Of a stretch of DNA of 64,000 nucleotides, positions 22,385 to 31,883 are shown one piece after another (within the stretch, counting starts at the first letter, position 1; every line of letters begins with the position of its first letter). Made by a program: the position numbers and the translations under genes. The stretch lies in the NCBI GenBank assembly GCA_964551295.1, contig CAZKDJ010000002.1, positions 1 to 64,000 of the forward strand, in the 5' to 3' direction. The DNA is from JAFGED01 sp964551295 (GTDB lineage Bacteria > Chloroflexota > Anaerolineae > B4-G1). The notes below the pieces were generated by a model that made no database searches, was not told the DNA's origin, and saw nothing but the letters and a program-made list of their open reading frames with translations.

Positions 22385-24879
22385 AAGACCGGCGACGGGT
22401 TTTGTGGACGTGTGGGGGAGTTCTCCTCATATACACGCTACTGTCGTTAGTGATGACGTATCCTGCGATTACCCAACTGTCCACGCACCTGCTTGGGGAT
22501 ACGACAGACGTGTATATCAACCCTTGGGCCAACTGGTGGACGATGAAAGCCCTGAGGGAAGGGCTTGATCTCTACGAGATGAACTATTTGTTCTATCCAC
22601 GCGGTGTACACCTTCACTTTCACAGCTTCAGCCACGTCAACACTCTTTTGTGGATACCGCTGGCACCTTTGCTGGGCGACATCGCGGCCTATAATCTGAC
22701 CGTATTGATCTCGTACCCATTGGCTGCTTTCGCGATGTATCTGTTGGCCAAAGACCTGGAGCTGTCCGGTCCTGCCGCTTTTCTTGCGGGTCTGGTGTAT
22801 GGCTTTTCGCCTTACCACTTGGCCAAGGCGGATAATCCTGTGCTCTGTAGCACTCAATGGATTCCATTGTTTGTCCTCTTTTTCTTGCGCGGGATACGCG
22901 AGAAGGATTTACGCAGCAGCGCACTCGCTGCCATTTTTATGGCTCTTACGGCGTTGACGAGTTGGCATCTGATGACACTGACCAGTATGTGGGTGGGGGT
23001 GTATTTACTTTACAGTGTCGCATTCGAAAGAAACATGTGGGATCGCCGAGCTCTGCACGCACTCCTGTTGACTGTTGCGCTTAGCGGCTTGATCCTGGTG
23101 CCGTTCCTGTATCCATTGGTGCGAGAGGTGCTGACGGTGGATCAACCATATATAGCGCGCCCCGATATGGCAGGCAACGACCTCCTCGCGTTTTTCGTGC
23201 CGGGGCCGGGCCATCCATTTCTGGGCGCTCTCCTGCGCCCAATTCACTCGAATCTGAGGATGCTGCCTGGGGCTGGGCGCACTCCACCGGTGTACGTGGG
23301 CACGGTCGTTTACCTGTTGGCCCTGTGGGCTGCAATAAAGAGATGGCGCAAAAGCCTTTTCTGGTTGATGGCCGCGACTGTGTTTGCCTTTTTCTCCCTT
23401 AATTCTCCGCTGACGATCAATGGTGTCAGGTTAGAGCGGCTGCGTCTACCGCGGCCCGGTTCGATTATGGGGATAATCTCTTATCCTTTTCGATTCAACG
23501 ATCTCTTTGCATTCAACCTTGCCATTCTTGGAGCCATAGGGTGGGATACGCTGCAAGTGCAGTTGCAGGCCAAGTGGTCAAGGGTTTCTCCAGCTTGGAC
23601 CACGGGTGCGCTCGCTGTGTTGCTGCTATTTGTTTATGCAAAAATTCCGTTTCCAGCAGTTGAGCTTCAGACCCCTGCATTCTACGATCGATTGAGTGAC
23701 GAGGAGGGGGATTTTGGCATCATCGAGGTACCGATGGGCCGTGCCAGGGAAAAGCGATACATGTTCTTTCAGATGTATCATGGCAAGAAGCTTGTAGGGG
23801 GGACTATATCTCGTCCCCCTCGTGACGCCTGGGATTTCATGGACACGGTGCCGATACTTCGTGCCATAAACCATACCGGCAAACCGCCGGATCGTGCCAC
23901 CTTTGGCGTACGAGAGCAACTGGGAGAACTCGCGGCCCAGGATATTCGGTATTTGATTTTCCATGCGGATCAGCTTTCGGACGAGCGGTTGACTCTCTGG
24001 AAGGCGTACCTGGCTGTTCCTCCCATCTGTGAGGATCCTGTGGTGTATGATACGGCGTCTGACTTTGCGCCGCGCTGGCAGGCCAGCGACGATTTAGTGA
24101 TACTGGACGCTGAGTGGATACCTGGCGATATCTCCCAAGCCGGGTGGGGAGAGCTATCGGTGACCTGGCTGGCGGATCGGCCACCAGAGAGGGATCTAGA
24201 CGTACGTGCGTCGTTTGTGGATGATGAAGGGCGGGTGGCTCAACGCGAGTTGTTTCGAATAGGCGATGAGGATTGGCCGACTTCGAAATGGCCTGTGGGG
24301 GCAGCGGCGACGTACGTGTATCCCATGCAGATTGGGCCGTTCGTCCGGCCAGGTGAGTATGCACTCGTGTTGGAGTTGGTCGATTCGGTTTCCGGGCGGA
24401 TGCATGGAGATCCGGTGACCATCGGAAGGATTGAGGTTGCTGCGCTGCCACGGGTGTTTGCTCCTCCCACTGTGATGCACGCGCTATCTGTAGACTTTGG
24501 AGACGATATTGCCCTGTTGGGATACGATGTCGAGCAAGGCGATGAAGTGTTACGATTGACGCTCCACTGGCAGGCCAGAAGAAAGATGGACGTCTTTTAC
24601 AAATTCTTTGTGCATTTGTACGACGTGGATAGCGGCGCTTTGGTGGCGCAAACGGACGTGGTCCCGCGTGACTGGACCTATCCCACGACGTGGTGGGAGG
24701 CCGGCGAGGTGGTGAGCGACGAGATAATCCTATCGCTGAAGGATGTGCCGCCCGGACAATACCAACTGGCGGTTGGGATGTACGACCCGGAAAGGGGTGA
24801 GCGTCTGCTCGTCGTGGACGCTGCGGGAGAGGAGTTGCCCGGCGGGCGGTTGGTGCTGCCAGAGGAGATCGTGCGGTGA
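22381..24879 (+). CDS. NWW-type GT-C membrane glycosyltransferase with two modules
   Basis: The 832-residue product begins at the GTG of a GTGA overlap. Asp43 lies in TTDVYINPWANWW, and NDLLAFFVPGPGHPFL near 268 is the second family motif. The RNPxRFN motif is altered to SYPFRFN, a divergence from most array members. The region after the core (RYMFFQMYHGKKLVGG) and two modules (nt about 24070-24450 and 24478-24870) complete it. The gene is noticeably AT-richer than its neighbours, with many TTG and GAT codons, suggesting a different history from the flanking copies. Donor and acceptor are unknown. Confidence 0.8.
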   Translation: MKDRRRVLWTCGGVLLIYTLLSLVMTYPAITQLSTHLLGDTTDVYINPWANWWTMKALREGLDLYEMNYLFYPRGVHLHFHSFSHVNTLLWIPLAPLLGDIAAYNLTVLISYPLAAFAMYLLAKDLELSGPAAFLAGLVYGFSPYHLAKADNPVLCSTQWIPLFVLFFLRGIREKDLRSSALAAIFMALTALTSWHLMTLTSMWVGVYLLYSVAFERNMWDRRALHALLLTVALSGLILVPFLYPLVREVLTVDQPYIARPDMAGNDLLAFFVPGPGHPFLGALLRPIHSNLRMLPGAGRTPPVYVGTVVYLLALWAAIKRWRKSLFWLMAATVFAFFSLNSPLTINGVRLERLRLPRPGSIMGIISYPFRFNDLFAFNLAILGAIGWDTLQVQLQAKWSRVSPAWTTGALAVLLLFVYAKIPFPAVELQTPAFYDRLSDEEGDFGIIEVPMGRAREKRYMFFQMYHGKKLVGGTISRPPRDAWDFMDTVPILRAINHTGKPPDRATFGVREQLGELAAQDIRYLIFHADQLSDERLTLWKAYLAVPPICEDPVVYDTASDFAPRWQASDDLVILDAEWIPGDISQAGWGELSVTWLADRPPERDLDVRASFVDDEGRVAQRELFRIGDEDWPTSKWPVGAAATYVYPMQIGPFVRPGEYALVLELVDSVSGRMHGDPVTIGRIEVAALPRVFAPPTVMHALSVDFGDDIALLGYDVEQGDEVLRLTLHWQARRKMDVFYKFFVHLYDVDSGALVAQTDVVPRDWTYPTTWWEAGEVVSDEIILSLKDVPPGQYQLAVGMYDPERGERLLVVDAAGEELPGGRLVLPEEIVR

Positions 24880-27650
24880 GAAAAGCGCTTGATTCGTATC
24901 CTCTCAATATTCTGGGGAAAATGGCGAATGTAGGTCGGATTTGCTATCCGACCAGGCAGCGGTTAGCAAAACCGCCCTACATCTGCCCCGATTTATTGAG
25001 AAGATACCTTGATTCCATCCTGCGCTTTGTCCGCCGTTCGGGCGTCCGGGACTCGCTGGTGGCTCTGCTCATCTATGTGCTGATCGCGATCGTGGTATTC
25101 TATCCGGTCGCATTTCACTTGAACTCGGTTATCGCCGGGTTCACCGGCCGTGACGGCTGGGAGCACGCCTGGTGGCTCTGGTTCGCTCGGCGGTTGTTCT
25201 TGCAAGGGCGTGGCCTGGGTGACCTGTATCTGCTCAACCATCCCGTTGGCTTGCAGCACCCTTACCAGTGGTCGCTTGTGAGTTACAGTCTGATCGCCTC
25301 TTCTTTGTCGAGCCTTTTTCCGCCCGCAGCGACGTACAACTTGATGGTGTTGAGTTCCTTCGTCCTGGGCGGCTTGGCTGCCTATCATCTGTGCCGGGAG
25401 CTGACGGGAGAGCACTGGCCTGCCGTGGTGGGCGGCGCGATCTTTGCCTTTTGTCCCAATCGGTTGGGCCATGCCTTGGCCGGCTGGCTGCCTCAGATGA
25501 CGGTCTACCTATTCCCGTGGTACGCTTTGCTCCTGATCCGCACGCTGCGCCGCCCGACGTGGCGACGTAGCCTCGGACTGGGGATACTGGCGGGGATGGC
25601 GGCCTTGATTTGGCCCATTCATCTGGTTTTCTTCATGGTGCCTGTCACGCTTGTCGTCGTTGGAGAGAATCTGGTGCGCCGCAGACGCGCTTTCTTCGAG
25701 GACCGCCGGGTTCTTTACCTGGGGTTGGCGTTTGGCATTGCGCTGTTGATGGCATTGCCATTTCTGCTGCCTGTGGTTTTAGGACGATTCGAGGGAGAGA
25801 CCGACTACCTGGCGATGTCGGGTTTCGTAGAGCATTCCACCGACCTACTGGCCTTTTTCACACCTTCTCCTTACCATCCCGTCTTGGCCTCTCTCGGGCT
25901 CGTCCCCTCATTTGCCCAGCGCGTGTTTGCCGATCCAGGGGCTCTGAGAGCCGGGTTGGCTTATCCCGGCCTGATCGCCGTGCTGCTGGGGGCGTGGGGT
26001 ATTCTGAAGGCTCGACCAAGACCTTGGTCGTGGCTCGTGCTGGCGGTGGGCGCTGCTGTCTTATCCCTGGGCCCGATCCTCGTCGCAGGCGGAGCGCCGG
26101 TTCAGTACACGGTCGACGGCTACCGCACCTACGTCTCGATGCCCTACGCGCTCGCGCAGTTTGTGCCTTTCCTCGATTGGGTCCGCACGCCCGGGCGCAT
26201 CAACACCACCGGGATGCTGGGTCTCGGCGTGCTGGCCGCTTTTGGCGTGAAGGCGCTCGTAGCTCGCTTTTCGGCCCGGCGCTGGTTCGTCGTTTCGTTC
26301 GCTCTGGTCATTGTGGCCCTCGTCGTCTTTGAATACCTGCCGATGTGGCCTTTTCCGGCCGGCGACGCCTCTATCCCTGCCGCGATTCAGTACATTGCCG
26401 GTAGCCCCGGTGACGGTGGACTGCTGCACATCCCTATGCGCCGCCGCAGCGTCAACAACCGGGCACTGTACTTTCAGACGGCCGCTGCCCGGCCCATCGT
26501 CGGCGGCATCGTGCTCCGTACACTGCCGGATGTCCCGCCTTGGCAGGAGACGATCGAGGGGCTGGCAAAGGCCGACCCCTCGCCTGATGTGGTTTCGCGC
26601 CCTTCTGTGGCCCAGCGACGGACTTGGTTGAATCACTTTGATGTTGATTGGGTTTTGCTTCACCGTTTATATCCAGGCGATGAAGAGCGGTATCGTCCCT
26701 TTGTGGAGGAACTGCTGGGGCCTGCGGTGGTGGAGGACGAGACGTTGATCGCTTTTTCTGTGCCCGCCGACGGTCCGGCTCCGGGAGATTCGCGCCTCTA
26801 TACCTTTAGCCAGTACGGATGGCACGCGCCGGAGCAGGATGGGGACGTGTGGCGGCGATGGATGTACAACGATGGCCGGTTGTACGTCTACTCTGCAGTT
26901 GAGGAGACAGGCAGCCTGCGTCTCACGGTGGATTCCCACCTGGCGTTCCCCGTGTTGGAGGTGTACTTGGGAGAGCGGTTGGTGGACACCTTTGTAGTGG
27001 GCGAGCGCACCGCGTACACCACGCGCCCGTTCACCCTCACACAGGGGATGAACGTCTTGCGCTTCCACGCGCCCGGCGGGTGCCCCGACGTGTTGGACGA
27101 TCCCCGCTGCTGGGGCGACGCGCTGCTCGATCCACCCGCGGGCGATGGTACGCCTCCCTGCGACACGCCGGTGACTTGCCGCACGTTTGTGTTCGACGAC
27201 GTGTCCTTCATCTCGCAGAGTGATCTGCCTGCGGGTGCGGCGCTCGACGTCAACTTTGGCGGCCAGGTGCGCCTGCGCGGCTGGGAGCTGGAGAACGAAC
27301 GAGTGCGTCCGGGCGACACGCTGACGATGACGTTGGCCTGGGAGCCGGTGGTCGAATTGAACGATACGTACGTCGCGTTTGTGCACGTGATGGCCGCCGA
27401 TGGCTCATTAGTGGCTCAGCACGACGGGGCGCTGGTGGGGGAACGCATCCTTCCATCGGCCTGGCCGGCGGGAGCTGTCTTTCGCTATCCGGTGCCCCTC
27501 GAACTCCCCGCTGACTTGCCAGCGGGTGACTATCGACTCCTGGCCGGCGTCTATCTATGGCCGGGCCTGGAGCGGCTGCCGGTGCTCGCGGGCGTGCCGG
27601 GGGCCGAGGACGACGTGATCGAACTGGGAACAGTGAGGGTCGCGCCGTGA
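24876..27650 (+). CDS. Divergent GT-C membrane glycosyltransferase with an extra beta domain and one module
   Basis: This is a 924-residue protein. The GTG at 24876 overlaps the previous stop, but the first 50 residues (through ANVGRICYPTRQR and LAKPPYICPD) are translated from an inserted palindrome, so the ancestral N-terminus probably lay further on. The first loop differs from its neighbours: GRDGWEHAWWLWF replaces the NWW pattern. TDLLAFFTPSPYHPVL (near 322) is kept. After the outside domain there is a Cys-containing beta region unique in the array (SRLYTFSQYGWHAPEQDG through CRTFVFDDVSFI, about 645-780), reminiscent of jelly-roll carbohydrate-binding domains. One standard module (nt about 27240-27640) follows. 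Confidence 0.75.
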   Translation: MRKALDSYPLNILGKMANVGRICYPTRQRLAKPPYICPDLLRRYLDSILRFVRRSGVRDSLVALLIYVLIAIVVFYPVAFHLNSVIAGFTGRDGWEHAWWLWFARRLFLQGRGLGDLYLLNHPVGLQHPYQWSLVSYSLIASSLSSLFPPAATYNLMVLSSFVLGGLAAYHLCRELTGEHWPAVVGGAIFAFCPNRLGHALAGWLPQMTVYLFPWYALLLIRTLRRPTWRRSLGLGILAGMAALIWPIHLVFFMVPVTLVVVGENLVRRRRAFFEDRRVLYLGLAFGIALLMALPFLLPVVLGRFEGETDYLAMSGFVEHSTDLLAFFTPSPYHPVLASLGLVPSFAQRVFADPGALRAGLAYPGLIAVLLGAWGILKARPRPWSWLVLAVGAAVLSLGPILVAGGAPVQYTVDGYRTYVSMPYALAQFVPFLDWVRTPGRINTTGMLGLGVLAAFGVKALVARFSARRWFVVSFALVIVALVVFEYLPMWPFPAGDASIPAAIQYIAGSPGDGGLLHIPMRRRSVNNRALYFQTAAARPIVGGIVLRTLPDVPPWQETIEGLAKADPSPDVVSRPSVAQRRTWLNHFDVDWVLLHRLYPGDEERYRPFVEELLGPAVVEDETLIAFSVPADGPAPGDSRLYTFSQYGWHAPEQDGDVWRRWMYNDGRLYVYSAVEETGSLRLTVDSHLAFPVLEVYLGERLVDTFVVGERTAYTTRPFTLTQGMNVLRFHAPGGCPDVLDDPRCWGDALLDPPAGDGTPPCDTPVTCRTFVFDDVSFISQSDLPAGAALDVNFGGQVRLRGWELENERVRPGDTLTMTLAWEPVVELNDTYVAFVHVMAADGSLVAQHDGALVGERILPSAWPAGAVFRYPVPLELPADLPAGDYRLLAGVYLWPGLERLPVLAGVPGAEDDVIELGTVRVAP
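24930..24980. repeat. GTAG/CTAC-type palindromic repeat inside a coding region, copy 3
   Basis: It starts GTAG and ends CTAC, with two internal hairpins: GTCGGAT/ATCCGAC (24934-24952) and GCGGTT/AACCGC (24959-24975). It is read in frame as part of the N-terminus of the 24876 gene. Confidence 0.75.
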
Positions 27651-29335
27651 CGGAGAAGCGACGCGGGCGACGGTGGGATCTCCTGGCGCTGGGAGGATAT
27701 GCGCTTGTGGCGTTGGCCTACGCTTGGCCACTGGTGCGCCAGTTCGGCACGGCGCTGGCGGGCGATGGCTACGACCGGTATGTCTTTCTGTGGACCAACT
27801 GGTGGGCCACTCACGCTATCAGCCGGGGCAAGCCGCTCTACCAAACAGCGATGATCTTTTACCCTCAGGGAACCAACCTGCATTTTCTCAGCTTCTCCTG
27901 GCTGAACACGTTTGTGTGGTGGGTGCTGCGGCCCGTCGTCGGCAGCGTGGCGGCCTACAACTTTACCGTGTGGTGGAGTTGGCCACTGGCCGGGTTCGGG
28001 GCGTACTTGCTGGCGCGGAAGGTAACGGGCAACCGGTGGGCGGCCTTTGTCGCCGGTTTGATCTATGCCTTCTACCCCTATCACTTTGCCCAGCGCAACC
28101 ATCTGAACCTGCTCAGCGTGCAATGGACGCCCTTTGCGCTCCTTTTCCTGATGCGGGCGACACGGCGCGGGCGGGTGGTCGATGGCCTCCTGGCCGGGTT
28201 TTTCTTTGCCTGCGCCGGTCTCTCCAGTTGGCACCAGTTGACGCTGGCCGGGCTGCTGGGCGGGCTGTGGCTGCTCTACGCTTGGCTGACGGAGCGGGGC
28301 GAGTGGCTGCGCGGGAACTGGCGCGCCCTGGCGGTGGTGGCGGTGACGGTGGCGGTGCTCGTCGGTCCGCTCCTCGCCCCCCTGGTCTGGGAACAGTTCG
28401 TGAGTCCAGAGGGGCAAGATCCTTACCTCGGTAAGGAGGGAGAGACGCAGACCGACCTGGTCGCCTACGTCCTGCCTAATCTGTACCATCCATTGTGGGG
28501 CCACGTCGCTGCCCCGGTCCATCAGCGTTTCCTGCGCAACAAGGATCATGTCGTCGCCCTGGGTTACGTGCCTCTGGCTCTGACGGGGTACGGCTTGCTG
28601 CGCTGGCGGGCTGTCAAGCAGGTGCGATTCTGGCTTCTGGCGCTGTTGACTTTCTTCATGTTGGCCATCGGGCCGTTCCCGCGCATCAACGGCGTCGCTT
28701 ACCCTCGGGTGCCGCTGCCTTACCGCTTGGTCGGATGGACGTTTTCCGTGAGTTCCCTGCGCAACCCGGAGCGGTTCAATATCGCGGTGGGGTTGTGCCT
28801 GGCGCTGGTGGTGGGGGTTGCAGTGAGCGACCTGCTGCGCCGCCTGTCCGCTCGCCGGATGGCTGCCATCATCGCCATCGCTGTGGCGGCGCTGGTGCTT
28901 TTGGAGTACTGGTCTTGGCCCTTCCCCACGCGCCCACCCGATGTGCCCGAGTTCTACCACCAATTGGCCCGCGAACCCGGCGACTTTGTCATCGTCGATC
29001 TGCCGATCACCAACGATCTATCCAAGCGCTACATGTACTATCAGACCGTGCACGGCAAGGCGACCGTCACCGGGCACGTCTCTCGGCCGCCGGAGGGAGC
29101 GTACGACTTTATCGTGGGCAACGGCCTGTTGCGGGCGTTGTGGCAGGGCCGCCGGCCCGATCCAGCGGGTGACCCAGCGGCGGAGATGGCGGCGCTGGCC
29201 GATGCCGGCGTGCGCTACGTCGTCGTCCACAGGGAGCACCTGGACGAGGATGAATTGTCTGCCCTGAGTGCTTACCTGTCCATACCCCCCACTTTCGCCG
29301 ACGACGAGGTGCTGGTCTATCGTACCGTGCCGTGA
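27647..29335 (+). CDS. NWW-type GT-C membrane glycosyltransferase without C-terminal module
   Basis: The 562-residue protein starts at GTG 27647 in a GTGA overlap; the longer frame from 27557 would lie in the previous gene. Asp43 sits in GYDRYVFLWTNWW, QTDLVAYVLPNLYHPLW near 268, and RNPERFN near 375. It ends right after the outside domain (YMYYQTVHGKAT ... DDEVLVYRTVP), where most neighbours continue into the accessory modules. It is therefore a natural core-only form, not a truncation by frameshift: the stop falls exactly at the domain border and the next gene begins two bases later. Only one other array gene (42396) has this form. Confidence 0.82.
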   Translation: MTEKRRGRRWDLLALGGYALVALAYAWPLVRQFGTALAGDGYDRYVFLWTNWWATHAISRGKPLYQTAMIFYPQGTNLHFLSFSWLNTFVWWVLRPVVGSVAAYNFTVWWSWPLAGFGAYLLARKVTGNRWAAFVAGLIYAFYPYHFAQRNHLNLLSVQWTPFALLFLMRATRRGRVVDGLLAGFFFACAGLSSWHQLTLAGLLGGLWLLYAWLTERGEWLRGNWRALAVVAVTVAVLVGPLLAPLVWEQFVSPEGQDPYLGKEGETQTDLVAYVLPNLYHPLWGHVAAPVHQRFLRNKDHVVALGYVPLALTGYGLLRWRAVKQVRFWLLALLTFFMLAIGPFPRINGVAYPRVPLPYRLVGWTFSVSSLRNPERFNIAVGLCLALVVGVAVSDLLRRLSARRMAAIIAIAVAALVLLEYWSWPFPTRPPDVPEFYHQLAREPGDFVIVDLPITNDLSKRYMYYQTVHGKATVTGHVSRPPEGAYDFIVGNGLLRALWQGRRPDPAGDPAAEMAALADAGVRYVVVHREHLDEDELSALSAYLSIPPTFADDEVLVYRTVP

Positions 29336-29336
29336 G

Positions 29337-31883
29337 ATGATGATGAAGACGAATGTGAAAAAGTGGCTGCAATTTCACTGGAAGAGCCTGGTCGTCATCG
29401 GCGCTTACGTCGTCCTGACGCTGGTGATGACGTGGCCGCTGGCGAAACAGCTCGGCACGCACCTACCCGGCCGCGGCGACGACTTGCTGGTCCGCTACTG
29501 GAACCGCTGGTGGATCAAGCGGGTGCTGACCCAAGGGGGCGACCTGTTCTACACCGACATGATCTTTTACCCCACCGGCGTGAACCTGCTCTATCACAAC
29601 ATCGCCTGGGCCAACATTGCGCTGTGGCTGCCGCTGCAATTCCTGGTCGGCGGGATCGTGGCCTTCAATCTGATCTATTTGCTCAACCTCTTCCTGAGCG
29701 CCGTGGGGATGTACGTCCTGGCGCGTTACCTCACGCGCTCGACGGGCGCGGCCTTTGTCGCCGGCTTGGTGTACGCTTTCTTTCCCTATCGCCTGTTCGA
29801 GATCGACCACTCCAACCTGATCGCCGTGCAGTGGCTGCCCCTTTTCCTGCTGTACCTGATGCGCGTCGTGCGTGAAGAAAAGTTCCGGCATGCCACACTG
29901 GCGGCCCTTTTCCTAGCCCTCACCGGCTATACGCGCTGGCAGTTGCTGGTTTTCGTGGCCATCGTCGCCGGGCTGTATGTCGTGTATAGCCTGGTGTTTG
30001 AGCGCCGGCATTGGAGCTTGCACGTCGTCCTCGCACTTGGCATGATGGGCGTCATTTCCCTGGCATTGATGACTCCCGCGCTCTACCCGCTGGTTCGAGC
30101 GCAGCTCACGCGGCAGCATCCCGAGGACCTGTTCGTCCCCAGCCTCATATCCAAGCAGACCGACCTGCTGGCCTACGTGGTGGTGCCGCACAATCACCTG
30201 CTCGATGGCCTCTTTGACGGGCTGCTGTACGCCGATTCCTACACCCGGGCCTGGTACAGCAACGCCTACCTGGGGTATTTCGTGATTCTCCTCGTCATTC
30301 TCGGCGTCGGTCGAGCGCGCCGGATGCGGTGGTTCTGGGCGGGGCTGGGGCTCGTGGCCTGGCTGCTGGCCATGGGGCCGTCGGTGCGGTTCAACAAGCA
30401 GATATACGATAGCCTCCCCTTGCCATACGTGCTGGTGAAGGACTTTTTGCCGGTCAAGATCATGCGCGAGGAGCGCCGCTTCAATATCCTGCTGGCGCTG
30501 CCCGTCGCCGCGATGGCGGCCTACGGCGTCGTGTTCCTGCGGGATTGGGCACGCAGGAACAACGTCGCGCCTCGCTACAAGTCGACCCTGTTCGCGGCGC
30601 TGGTGCTGCTGCTCAGTCTGGATTACCTACAGATCCCCGTGCAGACGTTCGATACCGAGATTTCACCTTTCTATCAGTCGCTGGCCGAGGAGCCGGGTCG
30701 CTTTGCCCTGCTCAACCTGCCCACCGGGCGCGACAGGAGCCCTTTCTTGATGCTGTGCCAGACGACGCACGGCAAGCCCATCGTCGAGGGCAGCATCGCC
30801 CGCCCGCCGCGCGAGGCGCGAGCGTTCGTGGAAGATAACCCGTTCCTCCTTCACCTGCGCGACACCCGCAAGATGAACCCCGATCTGCCGGACGTGTCGC
30901 GCCAGTTGGCCGTCCTTGCGGAGGCCGGTGTCCGGTACGTGATTCTCAACGAGCAGTACGCCTTCCCCTGGGATAAGGAAAACTGGCACGCGTACCTGGC
31001 CTTTCGTCCCTTCTATGAAGACGAATTCATCGAGGTCTACCACACGGACCTAAAGGCCGGGCGGGACTTTGACGTGAGCCGTGAGTTGCTCGATGGCATC
31101 GGCCTGACGCAGGTCGTTTCCGTAACCGACTCCATTGCCCCGGAGAGCACGATGGAGGTGGCGGTCGTGTGGGGGACGACGGCGGCGCAGCGCGAGGATT
31201 TCGCGGTCGAGCTGGCGCTGGTGGACGAGGCGAGCCAGGCCCAGCAGCGCGCCATCTTTCCCCCGGTTGCAGGCTGGCCCACCAGCGAGTGGCCGGCCAG
31301 CGCGCTGAGCCACGGACGCTACGTCTTCAAGGTCGATCCTCGGCTCCCCAGCGGCACCTACGTGCTGACCCTATCGCTGGTCGAAGAGGACACGCTCGAG
31401 CGGGTGGGCGAAACGGTCGTGATCCAGGAGGGGCTGGAGATGCCCATTCCCCCGCGCGTCTTTACACCGCCCGCCATGCAGACCGAGGTGGATGCCACGT
31501 TCGGCGAGGATCTGAGCTTGCTGGGATACGATCTGGAGCCGGCGGGCGACGCATTGAGCGTGATGCTACACTGGCAAGCTTTGCGCCGCATGGACAAGAG
31601 CTACAAGTTCTTCCTGCACCTGTACGACGCCGAGAGCAACGAGTTGGCGGCCCAGGTGGACGTCGTGCCGCGCAATTGGACCTATATCACGACCTGGTGG
31701 GAGGCGGGAGAGATCGTCTCCGACGAGATACAGTTGCCCCTAGAGGGGGAGGTGTCGCCGGGGACGTACCGGCTGGCCGTGGGGGTGTATCATCCCGAGA
31801 CTGGCGACCGGCTCACGGTCTCCAGTGAGACGTTGCCCGTGCTCTCGGATGCACTGATCCTGCAAGAGGTGACGGTGCCGTGA
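29337..31883 (+). CDS. NWW-type GT-C membrane glycosyltransferase with two modules
   Basis: The 848-residue protein has three consecutive ATG codons (29337, 29340, 29343), the first one base after the previous stop. Asp48/Asp49 lie in GRGDDLLVRYWNRWW, where the first Asn of NWW is replaced by Arg. QTDLLAYVVVPHNHLL is the second motif, and the RNPxRFN motif appears as EERRFN. Two C-terminal modules lie at nt about 31070-31450 and 31480-31860, the second with LLGYDL, HWQA, YKFFLHLYD and GEIVSDE. The end (VLSDALILQEVTVP) nearly duplicates the end of the 19874 gene, so the two share a recent ancestor or exchanged their 3' parts. Confidence 0.82.
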   Translation: MMMKTNVKKWLQFHWKSLVVIGAYVVLTLVMTWPLAKQLGTHLPGRGDDLLVRYWNRWWIKRVLTQGGDLFYTDMIFYPTGVNLLYHNIAWANIALWLPLQFLVGGIVAFNLIYLLNLFLSAVGMYVLARYLTRSTGAAFVAGLVYAFFPYRLFEIDHSNLIAVQWLPLFLLYLMRVVREEKFRHATLAALFLALTGYTRWQLLVFVAIVAGLYVVYSLVFERRHWSLHVVLALGMMGVISLALMTPALYPLVRAQLTRQHPEDLFVPSLISKQTDLLAYVVVPHNHLLDGLFDGLLYADSYTRAWYSNAYLGYFVILLVILGVGRARRMRWFWAGLGLVAWLLAMGPSVRFNKQIYDSLPLPYVLVKDFLPVKIMREERRFNILLALPVAAMAAYGVVFLRDWARRNNVAPRYKSTLFAALVLLLSLDYLQIPVQTFDTEISPFYQSLAEEPGRFALLNLPTGRDRSPFLMLCQTTHGKPIVEGSIARPPREARAFVEDNPFLLHLRDTRKMNPDLPDVSRQLAVLAEAGVRYVILNEQYAFPWDKENWHAYLAFRPFYEDEFIEVYHTDLKAGRDFDVSRELLDGIGLTQVVSVTDSIAPESTMEVAVVWGTTAAQREDFAVELALVDEASQAQQRAIFPPVAGWPTSEWPASALSHGRYVFKVDPRLPSGTYVLTLSLVEEDTLERVGETVVIQEGLEMPIPPRVFTPPAMQTEVDATFGEDLSLLGYDLEPAGDALSVMLHWQALRRMDKSYKFFLHLYDAESNELAAQVDVVPRNWTYITTWWEAGEIVSDEIQLPLEGEVSPGTYRLAVGVYHPETGDRLTVSSETLPVLSDALILQEVTVP

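Noticed and set aside
27557..27646. Upstream extension of the 27647 gene
   Set aside because: The extension lies inside the preceding gene; GTG 27647 in a GTGA overlap matches the pattern of the neighbouring junctions.
27551..28963. 470-codon open frame on the minus strand
   Set aside because: Lies antisense to the 24876 and 27647 genes; the translation is rich in Gln, His, Arg and Pro with no domain, as expected from the complement of GC-rich coding DNA.
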